From: Arthrobacter nitrophenolicus | Lineage (GTDB): Bacteria > Actinomycetota > Actinomycetes > Actinomycetales > Micrococcaceae | DNA length: 54,207 nt | Direction: 5' to 3' | NCBI RefSeq assembly: GCF_000332815.1 | Contig: NZ_AOFD01000027.1 | Coordinates: 1 to 54,207 of the forward strand | Part shown: piece by piece, positions 53,362 through 54,207 of the stretch | Position numbering within the stretch: the first letter of the stretch is position 1 | How the letters are laid out: every line of letters starts with the position of its first letter | Made by a program: the position numbers and the translations under genes | The notes under the pieces: generated by a model | Databases searched by the model: none | The model's input: only the letters and a program-made list of their open reading frames with translations | Told to the model about the DNA's origin: nothing

Positions 53362-54207
53362 ATGACAGAGAACCAATGGCCCCAGACCCCGAACACCACG
53401 CCGGCCGATCCGTACGCCGGACAGGCCACAGGAGTTGATGGCAGCTACACGACTGCTGCCGCGGACACCTCCTCCACCTCCAAGACGCAAGCGGCGAAGG
53501 AAGAGGCTTCGCATGTAGCCAGCGACGCAGCAACCGCAGCCCAGGGGGTCGCCCAGACGGCCAAGAGTGAGGCTGCCAACGTGGCTGCCGAGGCGAAGTA
53601 CAACGCACAGGACCTGCTGAACCAGGCAAAGTCCGGCCTGACCAGCCAGGCCGGCACGCAGCAGCAGAAGGCAGCGGAGGGCATCCGCTCCCTGTCCAGC
53701 CAGCTGCAAAGCATGGCCTCCGCCCCGGACCAGCAGGGAATGGCCAGCGATCTCATTCGGCAGGCCGCCCAGCGCGGTGAATCGGTCGCATCGTGGCTTG
53801 AGAACAAGGAACCCGGCGATATGCTGACCGAGGTCCAGCGCTTCGCCCGCAACCGCCCCGGCACGTTCCTGCTGCTTGCGGCCGGTGCCGGCGTCCTGGC
53901 GGGCCGCCTTACGCGGAGCCTCACGGCAGGCGCACCGGAGACCAGCACTGGAGTGACGGGCACGCTGGCACAGCAGGCGGCCACCCCGCCGGCAGCACCG
54001 CTCCGCCAGGAAACGGTCTACGCCGCAGGCACGGACGATCTTTTCACGGAACCGACAGTGGGCACCGGAGCGCCGGTATCCACCTCCACCCTTCCGGCTG
54101 GAACCACGGAGGACACCCCGCTCCGCTTCGAGGATGACCCTACCGGGATGAGGACGGCAGCTACCGTGCTGCTGACGGCACCTACCGGTCAACGGAAGGG
54201 CGGCAAC
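53362..54207 (+). pseudogene. Ala/Gln-rich membrane-anchored protein, right part cut by window edge and frameshifted
   Basis: From ATG 53362: a low-complexity, helical N-terminal region (AAKEEASHVASDAATAAQGVA, coiled-coil-like, resembling apolipoprotein/LEA-type repeats), one hydrophobic segment near residue 170 (GTFLLLAAGAGVLAGRL), then a Pro/Thr-rich tail. Near 54140 the frame slips: one base added between 54140 and 54141 gives DPYRDEDGSYRAADGTYRS, a clean charged repeat, and the gene leaves the window. Similar proteins occur in Arthrobacter with no known function, perhaps envelope or stress related. It is divergent from marR and probably controlled by it. Confidence 0.7.

Noticed and set aside
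1..54207. CRISPR arrays, prophage, insertion sequences or integrase genes
   Set aside because: No regularly spaced repeats, transposase motifs, integrase or terminal inverted repeats were seen, although the left part looks horizontally acquired.

Overview
The window looks like a high-GC actinobacterium of the Arthrobacter / Pseudarthrobacter / Paenarthrobacter group (Micrococcales). This rests on GC-rich codon use, frequent GTG/TTG starts, a DUF3072 protein, an MptB-like polyprenol-phosphomannose-dependent mannosyltransferase, a MetP/MetS transporter pair, LacI-regulated sugar loci, and above all a very close relative of the 6-hydroxy-D-nicotine oxidase known from the Arthrobacter nicotinovorans plasmid pAO1.

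Layout. (1) 1-6103: molybdenum cofactor and molybdate uptake. A 5' part of moaA reads leftward; moeA-moaC-moaE-modA-modB-modC read rightward. (2) 6104-8210: about 2.1 kb with almost no coding signal, apart from one small candidate gene. (3) 8211-13426: an ABM-domain protein, an APC permease, 6-hydroxy-D-nicotine oxidase (hdno) and a TetR regulator that is probably HdnoR. Blocks 1 and 3 together resemble part of the nic region of pAO1, where Mo-cofactor and molybdate genes also sit with nicotine genes. (4) 14051-20859: two small conserved proteins, two tandem GT87 membrane glycosyltransferases that appear to start at ATT codons, an MptB-like mannosyltransferase and a SulP transporter. (5) 20912-26935: a LacI-controlled amino-acid-type ABC importer with a Gfo/Idh/MocA dehydrogenase and a DadA-like FAD oxidoreductase, plausibly for an N-substituted amino acid. 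(6) 26891-29849: a GGDEF protein, a zinc-ribbon protein, a leader-like short ORF and rsgA. (7) 29885-40609: a complete arabinan-utilisation regulon. It has a LacI repressor, two exported GH43 arabinanases, a sugar ABC importer without its ATPase, a DUF624 protein, a cytoplasmic GH43 and a GH51 arabinofuranosidase, with four copies of a CAACGTTG-centred operator. (8) 40621-49724: MetPS-like transporter, an alpha/beta hydrolase, TetR, MFS exporter, YtcJ-like amidohydrolase, agmatine-deiminase-like enzyme and amidase. (9) 49918-54207: a Cys-rich pentapeptide-repeat protein, an alditol-oxidase-like flavoenzyme, a small lipoprotein, MarR and a divergent membrane protein cut by the window edge.

A caution for the whole window: at least eleven genes are interrupted, at about fourteen places. 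In every case except one (two bases) a single added base restores the family sequence. This looks like systematic one-base deletions in the sequence more than real gene decay, so the frameshifted genes below are described by their reconstructed products. No IS element, CRISPR array, tRNA or rRNA was recognised.
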